NCBI GenBank assembly: GCA_949499105.1
Contig: CATEFX010000038.1
Location: 1-33,142, forward strand
Direction of reading: 5' to 3'
DNA: 33,142 bases
Source: Formosa sp. Hel1_33_131
GTDB taxonomy: Bacteria > Bacteroidota > Bacteroidia > Flavobacteriales > Flavobacteriaceae
The position numbers and the translations under genes are program-made. This document shows positions 15,834 to 25,633 of this stretch, piece after piece. The notes beneath the pieces were generated by a model. That model worked only from the letters and a program-made list of their open reading frames with translations. It was not told the DNA's origin and ran no database searches. Position 1 is the stretch's first letter; every line of letters starts with the position of its first letter.

Positions 15834-16811
15834 ATGAAAACAATTCAATTTAGAGAAGCAATATGCGAAGCGATGAGTGAAGAAATGCGTCGCGACGAAA
15901 GCATTTATTTAATGGGAGAAGAAGTTGCCGAGTATAATGGTGCTTATAAAGCTTCAAAAGGAATGTTGGACGAATTTGGTGCCAAACGTGTTATTGACAC
16001 ACCAATTGCAGAATTAGGATTTTCTGGAATTGCGGTTGGGTCTACAATGACTGGCAACCGTCCTATTGTTGAATTTATGACTTTCAACTTTTCGTTGGTT
16101 GGGATCGATCAAATCATAAATAATGCAGCCAAAATAAGACAAATGTCTGGTGGTCAGTTTAAGTGCCCAATTGTTTTTAGAGGTCCAACAGGATCTGCAG
16201 GACAGTTAGGGGCGACGCATTCACAAGCTTTTGAAAACTGGTTCGCTAATTGCCCTGGACTTAAAGTGATTGTACCTTCTAACCCGTACGATGCAAAAGG
16301 CTTACTAAAAGCTGCTATCAGAGATGACGATCCAGTAATTTTCATGGAAAGCGAACAAATGTATGGCGATAAAGGCGAAGTTCCAGAAGGTGAATATATC
16401 TTGCCCATTGGAGTTGCTGAAATTAAACGCGAAGGAACAGATGTCACCATCGTTTCATTTGGTAAAATCATCAAAGAGGCTTACGTCGCAGCAGATGTTC
16501 TTGCTAAAGAAGGTGTTTCTTGTGAAGTGATCGATTTAAGAACCGTCCGTCCCTTAGATATCAATACTATTTTGGAGTCTGTAAAGAAAACAAACCGTTT
16601 GGTAATTCTTGAGGAAGCTTGGCCATTTGGAAATGTCTCTACTGAAATTACATATCAAGTTCAAGAAAAAGCGTTTGATTTCCTAGATGCTCCTATTATA
16701 AAGATTAATACTGCAGATACCCCCGCTCCTTATTCTCCGGTCTTATTAAAAGAATGGTTGCCAAATAGCAATGATGTTGTAAAGGCCGTTAAGAAAGTAT
16801 TATATAAATAA
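15834..16811 (+). CDS. pdhB: Pyruvate dehydrogenase E1 component, beta subunit
   Basis: 325 aa, normal. With the alpha subunit it forms the thiamine-diphosphate E1 enzyme that decarboxylates pyruvate. The N-terminal domain has MGEEVAEYNGAYKASKGM (the Glu-containing ThDP site), TPIAELGFSGIAVG and RGPTGSAGQLGATHSQAFENWF. The C-terminal transketolase domain shows DVTIVSFGKI and EVIDLRTVRPLD. The best match by eye is PdhB rather than a branched-chain E1 beta, because of the VAEYNGAYKAS and ATHSQ segments. The alpha subunit and E2 are not adjacent, as is common in Flavobacteriaceae. Confidence 0.93.
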   Translation: MKTIQFREAICEAMSEEMRRDESIYLMGEEVAEYNGAYKASKGMLDEFGAKRVIDTPIAELGFSGIAVGSTMTGNRPIVEFMTFNFSLVGIDQIINNAAKIRQMSGGQFKCPIVFRGPTGSAGQLGATHSQAFENWFANCPGLKVIVPSNPYDAKGLLKAAIRDDDPVIFMESEQMYGDKGEVPEGEYILPIGVAEIKREGTDVTIVSFGKIIKEAYVAADVLAKEGVSCEVIDLRTVRPLDINTILESVKKTNRLVILEEAWPFGNVSTEITYQVQEKAFDFLDAPIIKINTADTPAPYSPVLLKEWLPNSNDVVKAVKKVLYK

Positions 16812-16856
16812 TTTCTTATCTTTCTAGTTAGATTGATTTTTAATAAAAAACAAAAA

Positions 16857-19355
16857 ATGAGATACATCCTACTATGTATAGTATTGACACTGTCTGCCTA
16901 TGGTTTTTCCCAAACCAAGGTTACTGGCACCGTTTACGACGAAGACAAGCAACCAGTTGCGTTTGCAAATGTTTTCTTTAAAGGCTCTTTAGAAGGGGTG
17001 ATTTCAGACATTGATGGTCAATTTTTAATACAATCAGAGACCAAGTACTCAACACTTGTCGTCTCCTACGTTGGTTTTGAAACTACCGAAATAGAACTTA
17101 AAACCAAGACAAACTCTAATCTCAAAATTGTTTTAAAAACCGGATTTGAACTCGATGAGGTGTTAATTGTAAATAGACCTAAAAAACGACTTAAAAAGAA
17201 AGAAAACCCTGCCTATAAAATAATGAAAGGCATTTGGGCTCATAAAAAAAGAAATGGTTTAAACCTTGTTGAAGCTTATGCGTACAAAAAATATGCATCC
17301 ACCGAGATAGGGCTTAATAATATGGACCAGAAGTTTTTAAAACGTCTTCTAAAAGAGGATTATGATTCCATTATTTCTATCATAAAACAAGACAAACGAA
17401 ATAAAAAATTCTATGTACCTATATACTTAAGTGAAATAATTCAGAAAGTATATGGCGATAACTCCTTAGATAAAACACTTCAACTAACGGAAGCAGAAAA
17501 ACAAATCGGAATCCAACAAGATGGATATGTGTTTGATCGCATTAGTAATGTTTTTAAAGAGATTAATGTGTATGATAATAATATTGAACTCTTAAATAAA
17601 ACCTTTGTAAGCCCGCTATCGACAGAAGGTTTTGGTTCTTATGAATATGTATTACAAGATAGTATTGTATCCGATGCTAAAACCAAATACCGCATCTATT
17701 TTTTCCCTAGAAGGGAAGGTGATTTAGTGTTTGAAGGAAATTTTATAGTCACAGACAGCGTGTATGCAGTCAATTCTATAAGTCTGCATGTCAATCCCAA
17801 AATCAACCTGAACCTTGTTCGTAATCTATATTTTGAAAAAACATATTCAATAGAAAATGACAGTGTATTTTTGCCTAAAAACAACAGCTACGAAGCCGAT
17901 TTCACCGTATTGACAAAAAACGATAAAGAAAAGGGGCTTTATGTGAAACGAATTGAAACGTTTGACAACTATGATTTTGACACGAGTAGAACCGCCGAAT
18001 TTTATGATAATAAAGTGGTTAAATACAAGCAAGATCAGTTTGAGAAAAGTGAAGAATATTGGGGTGAAAATTTACCAAGCAGTATAAACAATAGTGATAC
18101 CGAATCCGTCCTCGAAAACCTGAATGGAAATAAGAAAATAAAAAACATAACAGGCCTCTTAAGAACATTGTCAAGTGGTTATCTGAAAGTTTCTAATTCT
18201 ATTGAATTTGGGTCCGTTTGGAGCACTTTCGCCGTCAATGATGTTGAAGGTTATAAAGTCTCTGCCGGATTTAGATCCTTTAAAACCTTAGACGATCGGT
18301 TTAGAGTTAAGGGCAAGTTAGCCTATGGATTTAAGGATAAACAATTCAAATATTTAGTTGATACAAAATACCTGTTGAGTTACAAACCAAGGGTGTCAGT
18401 TGGAGTCGGATACCTAAACGATACCGAACAATTGGGAAGTCGAATCCTGAACAGCCTCGGAAATGCGCCTAGTGGATTTGGAACGACCTCACTTTTTAGT
18501 AGAGGCGAAAATTATTTTTTATCACGGATCAAAAAAGTATCTGCAAATATAAATGTTGAGGTTTTTAGAAATTTTTTGGTGGGTGCTAATTTCTCGAACA
18601 ACCGAATAAAATCGGCTGCTCCTGATGAGTTTTCAGTTGACTATTTCGATGAAAAGCAACAAAAAATACAATCCAATTTAGTGGATAATAATGCAGAGTT
18701 ATTTCTCTTATATACTCCAGGAAGAAATATATTTGGATACGGAGTTAAACGACAATTTGGCACAAATTTATATCCCTCCTTTTTAGTAAGCCTTCAAAAA
18801 GGGCTAGAAATTGGCTCCGGAGACACGAATTACAGCAAGCTTTTATTTTCCTACAACCAATTCATCAAACTCGGGAAAATAGGGATCATTAACACCACTA
18901 TTGAAACTGGTAAGATATTTGGAGCGACGCAATTGTCGGTCCTAAGTCCCGTGCCTGCTAATCAAACGTATTCACTTGTACCAAATACTTTTTCACTTTT
19001 AAATTATTATGATTTTGTCGTCGATCAATTTGTTGTTGGCCACTTTATACATCATTTTAACGGTTTTATTTTGAATAGAATCCCCTTAATCAAAAAATTA
19101 AAACTTAGAAGTGTCGCAGTTTTTAGAGGCGTCATCGGTAATATTTCAGATCAAAACAGGGATATCAATCGGTCCTCAATTGCTTATAATGCGCCAAGAG
19201 ATCTTTACTATGAGTATGGCTTTGGTTTTGAAAACATTGGCTTTGGGAACCTAAGAATATTCCGAGTCGACTTCATTTGGCGTTCAGAATCTGCAAACCC
19301 AAATAATTACGCTCCTAACTTTGGAATTCGACTCGGATTATTACCAGTGTTTTAA
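16857..19355 (+). CDS. DUF5686 outer-membrane protein with carboxypeptidase-regulatory-like domain
   Basis: 832 aa from the ATG at 16857; the TTG at 16833 would only add eight residues before a clean signal peptide (MRYILLCIVLTLSAYGFSQ). Residues ~20-110 form a CarboxypepD_reg-like beta-sandwich (VTGTVYDEDKQPVAFANVF...VVSYVGFE). The rest resembles the DUF5686 family: ENPAYKIMKGIWAHKKRN, then a long region ending in beta-barrel-like strands with a C-terminal aromatic residue (LGLLPVF). It is expected in the outer membrane; the function is unknown. It starts 45 bases after pdhB, with no terminator seen between them. Confidence 0.85.
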   Translation: MRYILLCIVLTLSAYGFSQTKVTGTVYDEDKQPVAFANVFFKGSLEGVISDIDGQFLIQSETKYSTLVVSYVGFETTEIELKTKTNSNLKIVLKTGFELDEVLIVNRPKKRLKKKENPAYKIMKGIWAHKKRNGLNLVEAYAYKKYASTEIGLNNMDQKFLKRLLKEDYDSIISIIKQDKRNKKFYVPIYLSEIIQKVYGDNSLDKTLQLTEAEKQIGIQQDGYVFDRISNVFKEINVYDNNIELLNKTFVSPLSTEGFGSYEYVLQDSIVSDAKTKYRIYFFPRREGDLVFEGNFIVTDSVYAVNSISLHVNPKINLNLVRNLYFEKTYSIENDSVFLPKNNSYEADFTVLTKNDKEKGLYVKRIETFDNYDFDTSRTAEFYDNKVVKYKQDQFEKSEEYWGENLPSSINNSDTESVLENLNGNKKIKNITGLLRTLSSGYLKVSNSIEFGSVWSTFAVNDVEGYKVSAGFRSFKTLDDRFRVKGKLAYGFKDKQFKYLVDTKYLLSYKPRVSVGVGYLNDTEQLGSRILNSLGNAPSGFGTTSLFSRGENYFLSRIKKVSANINVEVFRNFLVGANFSNNRIKSAAPDEFSVDYFDEKQQKIQSNLVDNNAELFLLYTPGRNIFGYGVKRQFGTNLYPSFLVSLQKGLEIGSGDTNYSKLLFSYNQFIKLGKIGIINTTIETGKIFGATQLSVLSPVPANQTYSLVPNTFSLLNYYDFVVDQFVVGHFIHHFNGFILNRIPLIKKLKLRSVAVFRGVIGNISDQNRDINRSSIAYNAPRDLYYEYGFGFENIGFGNLRIFRVDFIWRSESANPNNYAPNFGIRLGLLPVF

Positions 19356-19498
19356 GAGGTATATCAGCGAAAATTATCTGTTGGGTTCTGTCTATGCGAA
19401 ACCTCAAAACCAGTCTGTTACAATTATGTTAAAATAGGCTTTTTAGTTTCTATTCAATTTACTACATTTACGCCCTTAAAAATAAACAAAATTACACT

Positions 19499-22294
19499 AT
19501 GGAATCAATGATGATTTATATGCCAATTGCAATGGCACTTTTAGGTTTAGCATATATGCTAGTTAAAAAATCTTGGGTAATGAAGCAAGACGCAGGGGAT
19601 GGGAAGATGAAAGAAATATCTGACCACATCTACGAAGGTGCTTTAGCTTTCTTAAACGCTGAATACAGGTTGTTAGCAATTTTCGTAGTCGCTGCAAGTA
19701 TCGTTTTAGCAGGAATTGCTTTTTACATGGAGAGCACCTATTTAATTGTAGTTGCCTTTGTTATCGGTGCTATATTTTCTGCATTTGCAGGAAACATGGG
19801 AATGAAAATAGCCACTAAAACAAATGTAAGAACAACGCAAGCTGCTAAAACAAGCTTACCAAATGCACTAAAAGTTTCTTTTGGTGGTGGAACGGTTATG
19901 GGACTTGGAGTTGCGGGTTTAGCGGTCTTAGGTTTAACCCTTTTCTTTATTATATTCTTTCATACGTTTATGGGCGGTGAATGGACGAACACGACTGATA
20001 TGACGATTGTATTAGAAGCATTAGCTGGTTTCTCTTTAGGAGCGGAGTCTATTGCGTTATTTGCAAGAGTCGGTGGTGGAATTTATACAAAAGCAGCCGA
20101 TGTAGGCGCTGATTTAGCAGGTAAAGTTCAAGCAGATATCCCTGAAGATGACCCAAGAAACCCAGCGACAATTGCTGATAATGTTGGTGACAATGTTGGA
20201 GATGTTGCAGGAATGGGAGCCGATTTATTTGGTTCGTATGTAGCCACTGTTTTGGCAGCCATGGTATTAGGTAACTATGTCATTAAAGATATGGGCGGAA
20301 GTATTACGGATGCTTTTGGTGGAATTGGACCCATTTTATTACCAATGTCGATTGCTGGCGTTGGAATTATTATTTCTCTTATCGGAACTTTATTAGTTAA
20401 AATTTCTTCAAACGATGCAAAAGAAGCGGACGTACAAAAAGCATTAAACATAGGGAACTGGGCTTCAATCTTAATGGTTGCTGTAGCATGTTATGGTTTA
20501 GTAACTTGGATGTTGCCAGCGACCATGCAAATGGATTTCTTTGGTGAAGGGTTGCAAGAGATATCTTCAATAAGAGTATTCTATGCGTGTTTAGTAGGCT
20601 TAGTCGTAGGTGCTGGAATCTCAGCATTTACTGAATACTACACTGGACTCGGTTCAAAACCAATCTTAAAAATTGTACAACAATCAAGTACAGGCGCTGG
20701 AACCAACATTATTGCTGGTTTAGCGACGGGGATGATTTCTACATTCTCTTCTGTATTATTATTCGCAGCGGCCATATGGGCCTCTTATGCTCTAGCAGGA
20801 TTTTATGGAGTTGCTTTAGCAGCCTCTGCAATGATGGCCACAACTGCAATGCAGTTAGCAATTGATGCTTTTGGACCTATTGCTGATAATGCAGGTGGTA
20901 TTGCTGAAATGAGTGAGCAAGATCCAATCGTAAGAGAACGCACCGATATTTTAGATGCTGTTGGGAATACAACTGCTGCAACAGGAAAAGGATTTGCAAT
21001 TGCTTCAGCGGCATTAACGTCATTGGCCTTATTTGCTGCCTATGTAACTTTTACTGGGATCGATGGAATTAACATCTTTAAAGCGCCGGTATTAGCCATG
21101 TTATTTGTTGGTGGAATGGTGCCAGTAGTATTCTCTGCACTTGCAATGAATGCAGTTGGTAAAGCAGCCATGGAAATGGTAAATGAAGTGGTAAGACAGT
21201 TTAAAGAAATTCCAGGAATTATGGAAGGAACTGGAAAACCAGAATATGATAAATGTGTTGCAATATCTACAAAAGCATCGTTAAAAGAAATGATGTTACC
21301 AGGGTTATTAACCATTGGATTCCCTATAGCTGTTGTGTTAGTAGGTAAACTAGTGTATCAAGATAACAACATGCTGGTTGCCGAAATGTTAGGGGGTTAT
21401 ATGGCAGGTGTCACTGTAAGTGGTGTACTTTGGGCTATTTTCCAAAACAACGCAGGGGGTGCTTGGGATAACGCTAAGAAGTCTTTCGAAGCTGGTGTTG
21501 AGATTAACGGCGTCATGACTTACAAAGGTTCTGAAGCTCACAAAGCAGCCGTGACAGGGGATACTGTTGGAGATCCATTTAAAGATACGTCTGGACCATC
21601 AATGAATATTTTGATTAAACTTACGTGTTTAATTGGACTAGTGATTGCACCAATCTTAGGAGGTCACTCCGACGAATCTAATGGAGAGACACAAAAATTT
21701 AGCTACAGTCTAGGAGTCAATGTGGCTACAGGCGTAAAGTCTCAAGGGATAGAGTCTATCGATTCTAAAGCCATTGCAAAATCTTTTAAAGATGTATTTG
21801 ATGGTAATAATTTAGAAGTTACTGAAGAAGAAAGTTTACAGTTTTTACAAACTTATTTCAATGAATTTAAAGCTAAAAAACAGTTAAAAGATGCTGAAAA
21901 GTTTAAAGCTTTAGCACAAGAAGGCATTGCTTTTTTAGCTGAAAACGCCAAAAAAGAGGGCGTAACTTCGACTGATAGCGGCCTACAGTATGAGGTACTT
22001 ACTAAAGGCGATGGTGCCTCACCAAGTGCTGAAAACAGTGTGACGGTACATTACACAGGAACTTTGATTGATGGGACTGTTTTTGATAGTTCAGTTGAGC
22101 GTGGAACGCCAGCTACATTTGGGGTTTCACAAGTAATACCAGGTTGGACAGAAGCTCTACAATTAATGTCTGTTGGAGACAAGTGGCGTTTGGTCATCCC
22201 CTCTCAATTAGCGTATGGAGCAAGAGGTTCAGGAGCTAAGATTGGACCTAATTCAACGTTAGTATTTGAAGTTGAACTTCTTAAAATAAATTAA
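19499..22294 (+). CDS. hppA: Membrane-bound ion-pumping pyrophosphatase fused to an FKBP-type prolyl isomerase
   Basis: 931 aa. Residues 1-~720 are a complete M-PPase with about 16 membrane helices and the signature [10 protein letters not shown]...[20 protein letters not shown] (201-235). [10 protein letters not shown] (489-498) has Ala493 and Gly496, the pattern of K+-dependent enzymes. Glu183 in TM5 ([11 protein letters not shown]) replaces the gate glutamate of helix 6, where Gly and Ala occupy the usual positions. Residues ~733-815 form an FkpA/FKBP_N-like helical domain, and ~825-931 a full FKBP domain ([30 protein letters not shown]). It couples pyrophosphate hydrolysis to cation export. 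As the C-terminus of M-PPases is extracytoplasmic, the isomerase should sit in the periplasm. No start or signal peptide precedes the FKBP part, so the fusion looks genuine. Confidence 0.93.
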   Translation: MESMMIYMPIAMALLGLAYMLVKKSWVMKQDAGDGKMKEISDHIYEGALAFLNAEYRLLAIFVVAASIVLAGIAFYMESTYLIVVAFVIGAIFSAFAGNMGMKIATKTNVRTTQAAKTSLPNALKVSFGGGTVMGLGVAGLAVLGLTLFFIIFFHTFMGGEWTNTTDMTIVLEALAGFSLGAESIALFARVGGGIYTKAADVGADLAGKVQADIPEDDPRNPATIADNVGDNVGDVAGMGADLFGSYVATVLAAMVLGNYVIKDMGGSITDAFGGIGPILLPMSIAGVGIIISLIGTLLVKISSNDAKEADVQKALNIGNWASILMVAVACYGLVTWMLPATMQMDFFGEGLQEISSIRVFYACLVGLVVGAGISAFTEYYTGLGSKPILKIVQQSSTGAGTNIIAGLATGMISTFSSVLLFAAAIWASYALAGFYGVALAASAMMATTAMQLAIDAFGPIADNAGGIAEMSEQDPIVRERTDILDAVGNTTAATGKGFAIASAALTSLALFAAYVTFTGIDGINIFKAPVLAMLFVGGMVPVVFSALAMNAVGKAAMEMVNEVVRQFKEIPGIMEGTGKPEYDKCVAISTKASLKEMMLPGLLTIGFPIAVVLVGKLVYQDNNMLVAEMLGGYMAGVTVSGVLWAIFQNNAGGAWDNAKKSFEAGVEINGVMTYKGSEAHKAAVTGDTVGDPFKDTSGPSMNILIKLTCLIGLVIAPILGGHSDESNGETQKFSYSLGVNVATGVKSQGIESIDSKAIAKSFKDVFDGNNLEVTEEESLQFLQTYFNEFKAKKQLKDAEKFKALAQEGIAFLAENAKKEGVTSTDSGLQYEVLTKGDGASPSAENSVTVHYTGTLIDGTVFDSSVERGTPATFGVSQVIPGWTEALQLMSVGDKWRLVIPSQLAYGARGSGAKIGPNSTLVFEVELLKIN

Positions 22295-22312
22295 CCCTTT
22301 GGGATTATATAT

Positions 22313-22344
22313 AAAAAAATCACCTCATTGAGGTGATTTTTTTT
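22313..22344. terminator. Bidirectional terminator between hppA and the deoxynucleoside kinase gene
   Basis: The stem AATCACCTC/GAGGTGATT has a very short loop, with an A run on the left and a T run on the right, so it can act on both strands between these convergent genes. Confidence 0.85.
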
Positions 22345-22364
22345 GTCTTTATATAAAGGGTCGA

Positions 22365-22979
22365 TTAAAACAAACCGTTTATTTCAGCATCAATTTTGTT
22401 AATGATAAAACCAAGATCTTCGGGGTTCTCTACAAAGTCTAAATTATCCACATCAATAATAAGTAGCTTTCCTTTTGCGTAGCCATGAATCCAAGCCTCG
22501 TAACGCTCGTTTAAACGACTGAGGTAGTCAATACTGATAGAGTTTTCATAATCACGTCCTCGTTTATGAATTTGAGACACAAGGTTTGGAATCGAACTCC
22601 TCAAATAGATGATAAGATCCGGACTTTGCACCAAGGATTCCATAAGCCCAAAAAGAGACGAATAATTTTCAAAATCACGATTAGTCATCAAGCCCATAGC
22701 GTGTAAGTTAGGCGCAAATATATTAGCGTCTTCATAAATGGTACGATCCTGAATGATATTTTTCCCACTTTCGCGAATTTGCAACACCTGACGGAATCTG
22801 CTATTTAGAAAATATACTTGAAGGTTGAAACTCCATCGTTCCATTTGATTATAAAAATCATCTAAATAAGGGTTGTCAACAACATCTTCGAGTTGAGCTT
22901 CCCATTTGTAATGTTTGGCGAGCAACTGGGTTAGGGTTGTCTTTCCTGCCCCAATATTTCCGGCAATAGCAACATGCAT
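22365..22979 (-). CDS. Deoxynucleoside kinase (deoxyadenosine/deoxyguanosine kinase-like)
   Basis: 204 aa. It phosphorylates deoxynucleosides for salvage, in the cytoplasm. The P-loop is GNIGAGKTT (7-15). QDRTIYEDANIFA contains the DR(S/T) motif of the dNK/dCK family. The LID region is RGRDYENSISIDYLSRLNERYEAW, and IIDVDNLDFVENPEDL is a conserved C-terminal stretch. The specific deoxynucleoside is not readable. It lies four bases after the exported propeller-like protein gene and shares a bidirectional terminator with hppA. Confidence 0.93.
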   Translation of the reverse strand: MHVAIAGNIGAGKTTLTQLLAKHYKWEAQLEDVVDNPYLDDFYNQMERWSFNLQVYFLNSRFRQVLQIRESGKNIIQDRTIYEDANIFAPNLHAMGLMTNRDFENYSSLFGLMESLVQSPDLIIYLRSSIPNLVSQIHKRGRDYENSISIDYLSRLNERYEAWIHGYAKGKLLIIDVDNLDFVENPEDLGFIINKIDAEINGLF

Positions 22980-22983
22980 AATA

Positions 22984-23763
22984 TCAATTGTTTAAAAGTT
23001 GGTAGTGGTGAAGAAATTCTTCGTCATAAATATACAAGCTTTGGTTGGTTACAAAAAACTGTTTTACTAAAACTTTGTTTAAGTTTAACATCAAAAAGGT
23101 TTCAGCGTTTTTTGGTTTATAATAAAGGTCATTTCCTCTCTTTAAAAACAACACACCATTCCAAAGTTTTAAATCTGTATACCCTTGATGCGGTAGTTTT
23201 GCAATGAGGCTTCCCGTATAATTATAACAATGCAACTCAGTATCGAGCAAAACCCAGCAATAATTATAATCACTCTCTAAGGCGAGAACTTCCCCAGAGA
23301 GCGGTGCTGTTTTAACCTTTGTTTTAGAAGAGCTGTAATCAAATAATTCTAACTGTAATGTATTGGAATCAAACAGCCAAAAGCTCGTATCATTTCCATA
23401 AGAAATGTTGGACACTGTTCGCAAGGGACTCAGCGTATTAAAGTCAACGGCGATCAGTTCAGCTAAGCGGTTGTCTAAAAGAGTAACGGAATTAAAGTCT
23501 TTATAAAATAAGGCTAATTTTAGGGCATTAAACACCGAGACTTCACTAATAGCACCTTTATTTAGATCGCTATAATTTTGTAGACCTTGGCTATTTTTTT
23601 TAAAAAGCACATTCGAGTTTAAGAAATAAAGAGATTCAAATTGATCCATTCCAACAAATTGGTCCCATGCGACAGGCGTGGATACCAGCAAATCGGCACG
23701 CATATTGGTTTGACCAAAAAGCCAACAATTGAAAAGCAGTATAAAATAAAGAGGCTGTTTCAT
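22984..23763 (-). CDS. Exported protein of unknown function, probably beta-propeller-like
   Basis: 259 aa. A signal peptide (MKQPLYFILLFNCWLFGQ) predicts periplasmic location. The remainder is rich in short hydrophobic/aromatic strands with repeated units of the type SYGNDTSFWLFDSNTLQLELFDY, ALESDYNYCWVLL and LKLWNGVLFLKRGNDLYY, suggesting a propeller fold. No catalytic motif is seen. It is translated just upstream of the deoxynucleoside kinase (four-base gap). It is divergent from the GLPGLI genes over a 99-base spacer. Confidence 0.7.
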   Translation of the reverse strand: MKQPLYFILLFNCWLFGQTNMRADLLVSTPVAWDQFVGMDQFESLYFLNSNVLFKKNSQGLQNYSDLNKGAISEVSVFNALKLALFYKDFNSVTLLDNRLAELIAVDFNTLSPLRTVSNISYGNDTSFWLFDSNTLQLELFDYSSSKTKVKTAPLSGEVLALESDYNYCWVLLDTELHCYNYTGSLIAKLPHQGYTDLKLWNGVLFLKRGNDLYYKPKNAETFLMLNLNKVLVKQFFVTNQSLYIYDEEFLHHYQLLNN

Positions 23764-23862
23764 TCTGATTTGAAAAGTACAATTTTTTTGGTATTTATTT
23801 GTAACATTTTATAAAGTTAACCGTCTTTATACTAGTGATAAACATAAATTAAATCCAATATC

Positions 23863-24660
23863 ATGAATACAAACATCAAAATAGTCGTGCTAATGGTTTT
23901 TAGTTCTGTCACATTAATTGCCCAAGATTTTCAAGGGGTTGCAACCTATAAAACCCAGCGGAAGTTAGACATCAAAATGGACAGTACTCAAGTAGGTGGT
24001 ATGCAGGATCAAATTATGGCAATGCTCAAAAAACAGTTTGAGAAAACATATATTTTAACCTTTGACAAAGCGCAATCTATTTATAAAGAAGAGGAGTCTC
24101 TGGCGCCCCCGTCTATGGGCGGCGCTAGGGTCATTATTAGCGGTATGGGCGGTTCTGGAGAATTGTATAAAAACACCAAAGAGCAACGCTATGTTAGAAA
24201 AAGTGATTTATTTGGGAAGCTTTTTCTGATTGAAGACAAATTGAAAGAAACGGACTGGAAACTCCATAGCGATACCAAAAACATTGGCACATACACCTGT
24301 TATAAAGCGACCATGGAACAAGAGCTAGAAGCTTTTGAGCTAGATAAAGCGGATGCTTCAGGGAAAAAAATCATGGTTACGGCATGGTACACCCTACAGA
24401 TACCTGTGAGTAATGGTCCGGATGAATTTCAAGGACTTCCAGGTCTCATCTTAGAATTAAGCTATGACTCTCAAACTATTTTATGTAGTAAAGTGACGTT
24501 AAACCCAAAAAACAAGTCAACAATAAAGCCCCCTACAAAGGGGACGTCAGTAACACAGTCAGAATTTGATGCCATTAGGACCAAAAAAATGAACGAAATG
24601 GAGTCTCAATACGATGACCATGACGATGAAAATTCGGTTAAGATCAAAATTGGAGGATAG
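23863..24660 (+). CDS. GLPGLI family protein (first copy)
   Basis: 265 aa. A signal peptide (to about residue 20, ...TLIAQ) is followed by a periplasmic domain. The family signature is QGLPGLILEL (190-199), preceded by TAWYTLQIPVSNGP, the conserved W-(Y/F)-T-x-x-I-P segment. An insert rich in Gly/Met (MGGARVIISGMGGSGE) lies near residue 85-100. GLPGLI proteins are Bacteroidota-specific and often sit beside a TonB-receptor-like protein, as here; a role with metal ions or peptides at the envelope has been suggested but is not established. It is followed by a paralogue 84 bases later. Confidence 0.88.
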   Translation: MNTNIKIVVLMVFSSVTLIAQDFQGVATYKTQRKLDIKMDSTQVGGMQDQIMAMLKKQFEKTYILTFDKAQSIYKEEESLAPPSMGGARVIISGMGGSGELYKNTKEQRYVRKSDLFGKLFLIEDKLKETDWKLHSDTKNIGTYTCYKATMEQELEAFELDKADASGKKIMVTAWYTLQIPVSNGPDEFQGLPGLILELSYDSQTILCSKVTLNPKNKSTIKPPTKGTSVTQSEFDAIRTKKMNEMESQYDDHDDENSVKIKIGG

Positions 24661-24744
24661 ATTTTGTAACATTTTAAGACTTGTTTCTTAAACTATATGT
24701 AGTTTCGTAGGTCTATAGATTAGATATTAATTAAACATTTAATT

Positions 24745-25608
24745 ATGATTCTTACAAAAAGAGGTTTCCATATAGCACTTTTGTTGTTGTTTGTTTCAAT
24801 AACAACCACTGCTCAGGACTTCCAAGGAAAAGCCTATTATTTTTCTAAAACCTCGTTTGATATGGCTAACATAGGGAGTCGCCAAATGAGTATAGATCAA
24901 AAAAAGCAGATTGCAGACCGCATGCGGAGTATGTTTGAAAAAACCTATGTTTTGACGTTTGACAGAGAAGCCTCGACTTATAAAGAAGAGGAGGTTTTAG
25001 AGGCACCAACAGGCCAACGCGGATTTGGAAGACGAGGACGTAATTTTTCTGCAGGATTGCAATATAAAAACATCAAATCTCAGCAGATTCTTCAAGACCA
25101 AGAATTTTTCGGAAAACAATTTCTGATTACAGACACCTTGCCCAAGCTCGATTGGAAATTAGGAACTGAAACAAAACAAATTGGTCAATACCTCTGTATG
25201 AAAGCCACCGCCATGAAAAAAGCGGATGCCTTAGATTGGCGGAGTATGCGACGACGAAATCGTTCTAAAACAGCTGCTGTTAAAAATGATTCGACCACAA
25301 CAGCAATTACGGATGAAATCGAAATTCCTAAAGAAATTGAAGTCACAGCTTGGTATACGCCACAGATTCCTGTGAGCCAAGGACCAGGAGATTATTGGGG
25401 GCTTCCGGGGTTAATTCTCGAAATTAATACTGATAAAACCATTATTTTATGTTCTAAAATTATAATGAATCCGGAACAGAAAGAGGCCATTGAAGCGCCT
25501 CAAAAAGGCCAATCGATTTCACGATCAGAGTATAACGACACGGTTAAGGAAAAAATGGAAGAAATGCGCACCATGTATGAGGGTCGCCGAAACAAACGCA
25601 GAAATTAA
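24745..25608 (+). CDS. GLPGLI family protein (second copy)
   Basis: 287 aa. Signal peptide to ...TTAQ (24). It is a paralogue of the gene before it: both have KTY(I/V)LTFD, KEE and QGLPGLI-type motifs (GLPGLILEI at 219-227, TAWYTPQIPVSQGP before). It carries a basic insert (RGFGRRGRN and RSMRRRNRSK) and ends in EGRRNKRRN. A 25-base gap separates it from the TonB-like gene, so these two are likely cotranscribed. Confidence 0.88.
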   Translation: MILTKRGFHIALLLLFVSITTTAQDFQGKAYYFSKTSFDMANIGSRQMSIDQKKQIADRMRSMFEKTYVLTFDREASTYKEEEVLEAPTGQRGFGRRGRNFSAGLQYKNIKSQQILQDQEFFGKQFLITDTLPKLDWKLGTETKQIGQYLCMKATAMKKADALDWRSMRRRNRSKTAAVKNDSTTTAITDEIEIPKEIEVTAWYTPQIPVSQGPGDYWGLPGLILEINTDKTIILCSKIIMNPEQKEAIEAPQKGQSISRSEYNDTVKEKMEEMRTMYEGRRNKRRN

Positions 25609-25633
25609 GGGCGTCCAAATTAACGAAAGATTT

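Noticed and set aside
25490-25633. Longer N-terminus for the TonB-receptor-like protein
   Set aside because: The extra 48 residues overlap the GLPGLI gene in another frame and would place the signal peptide internally.
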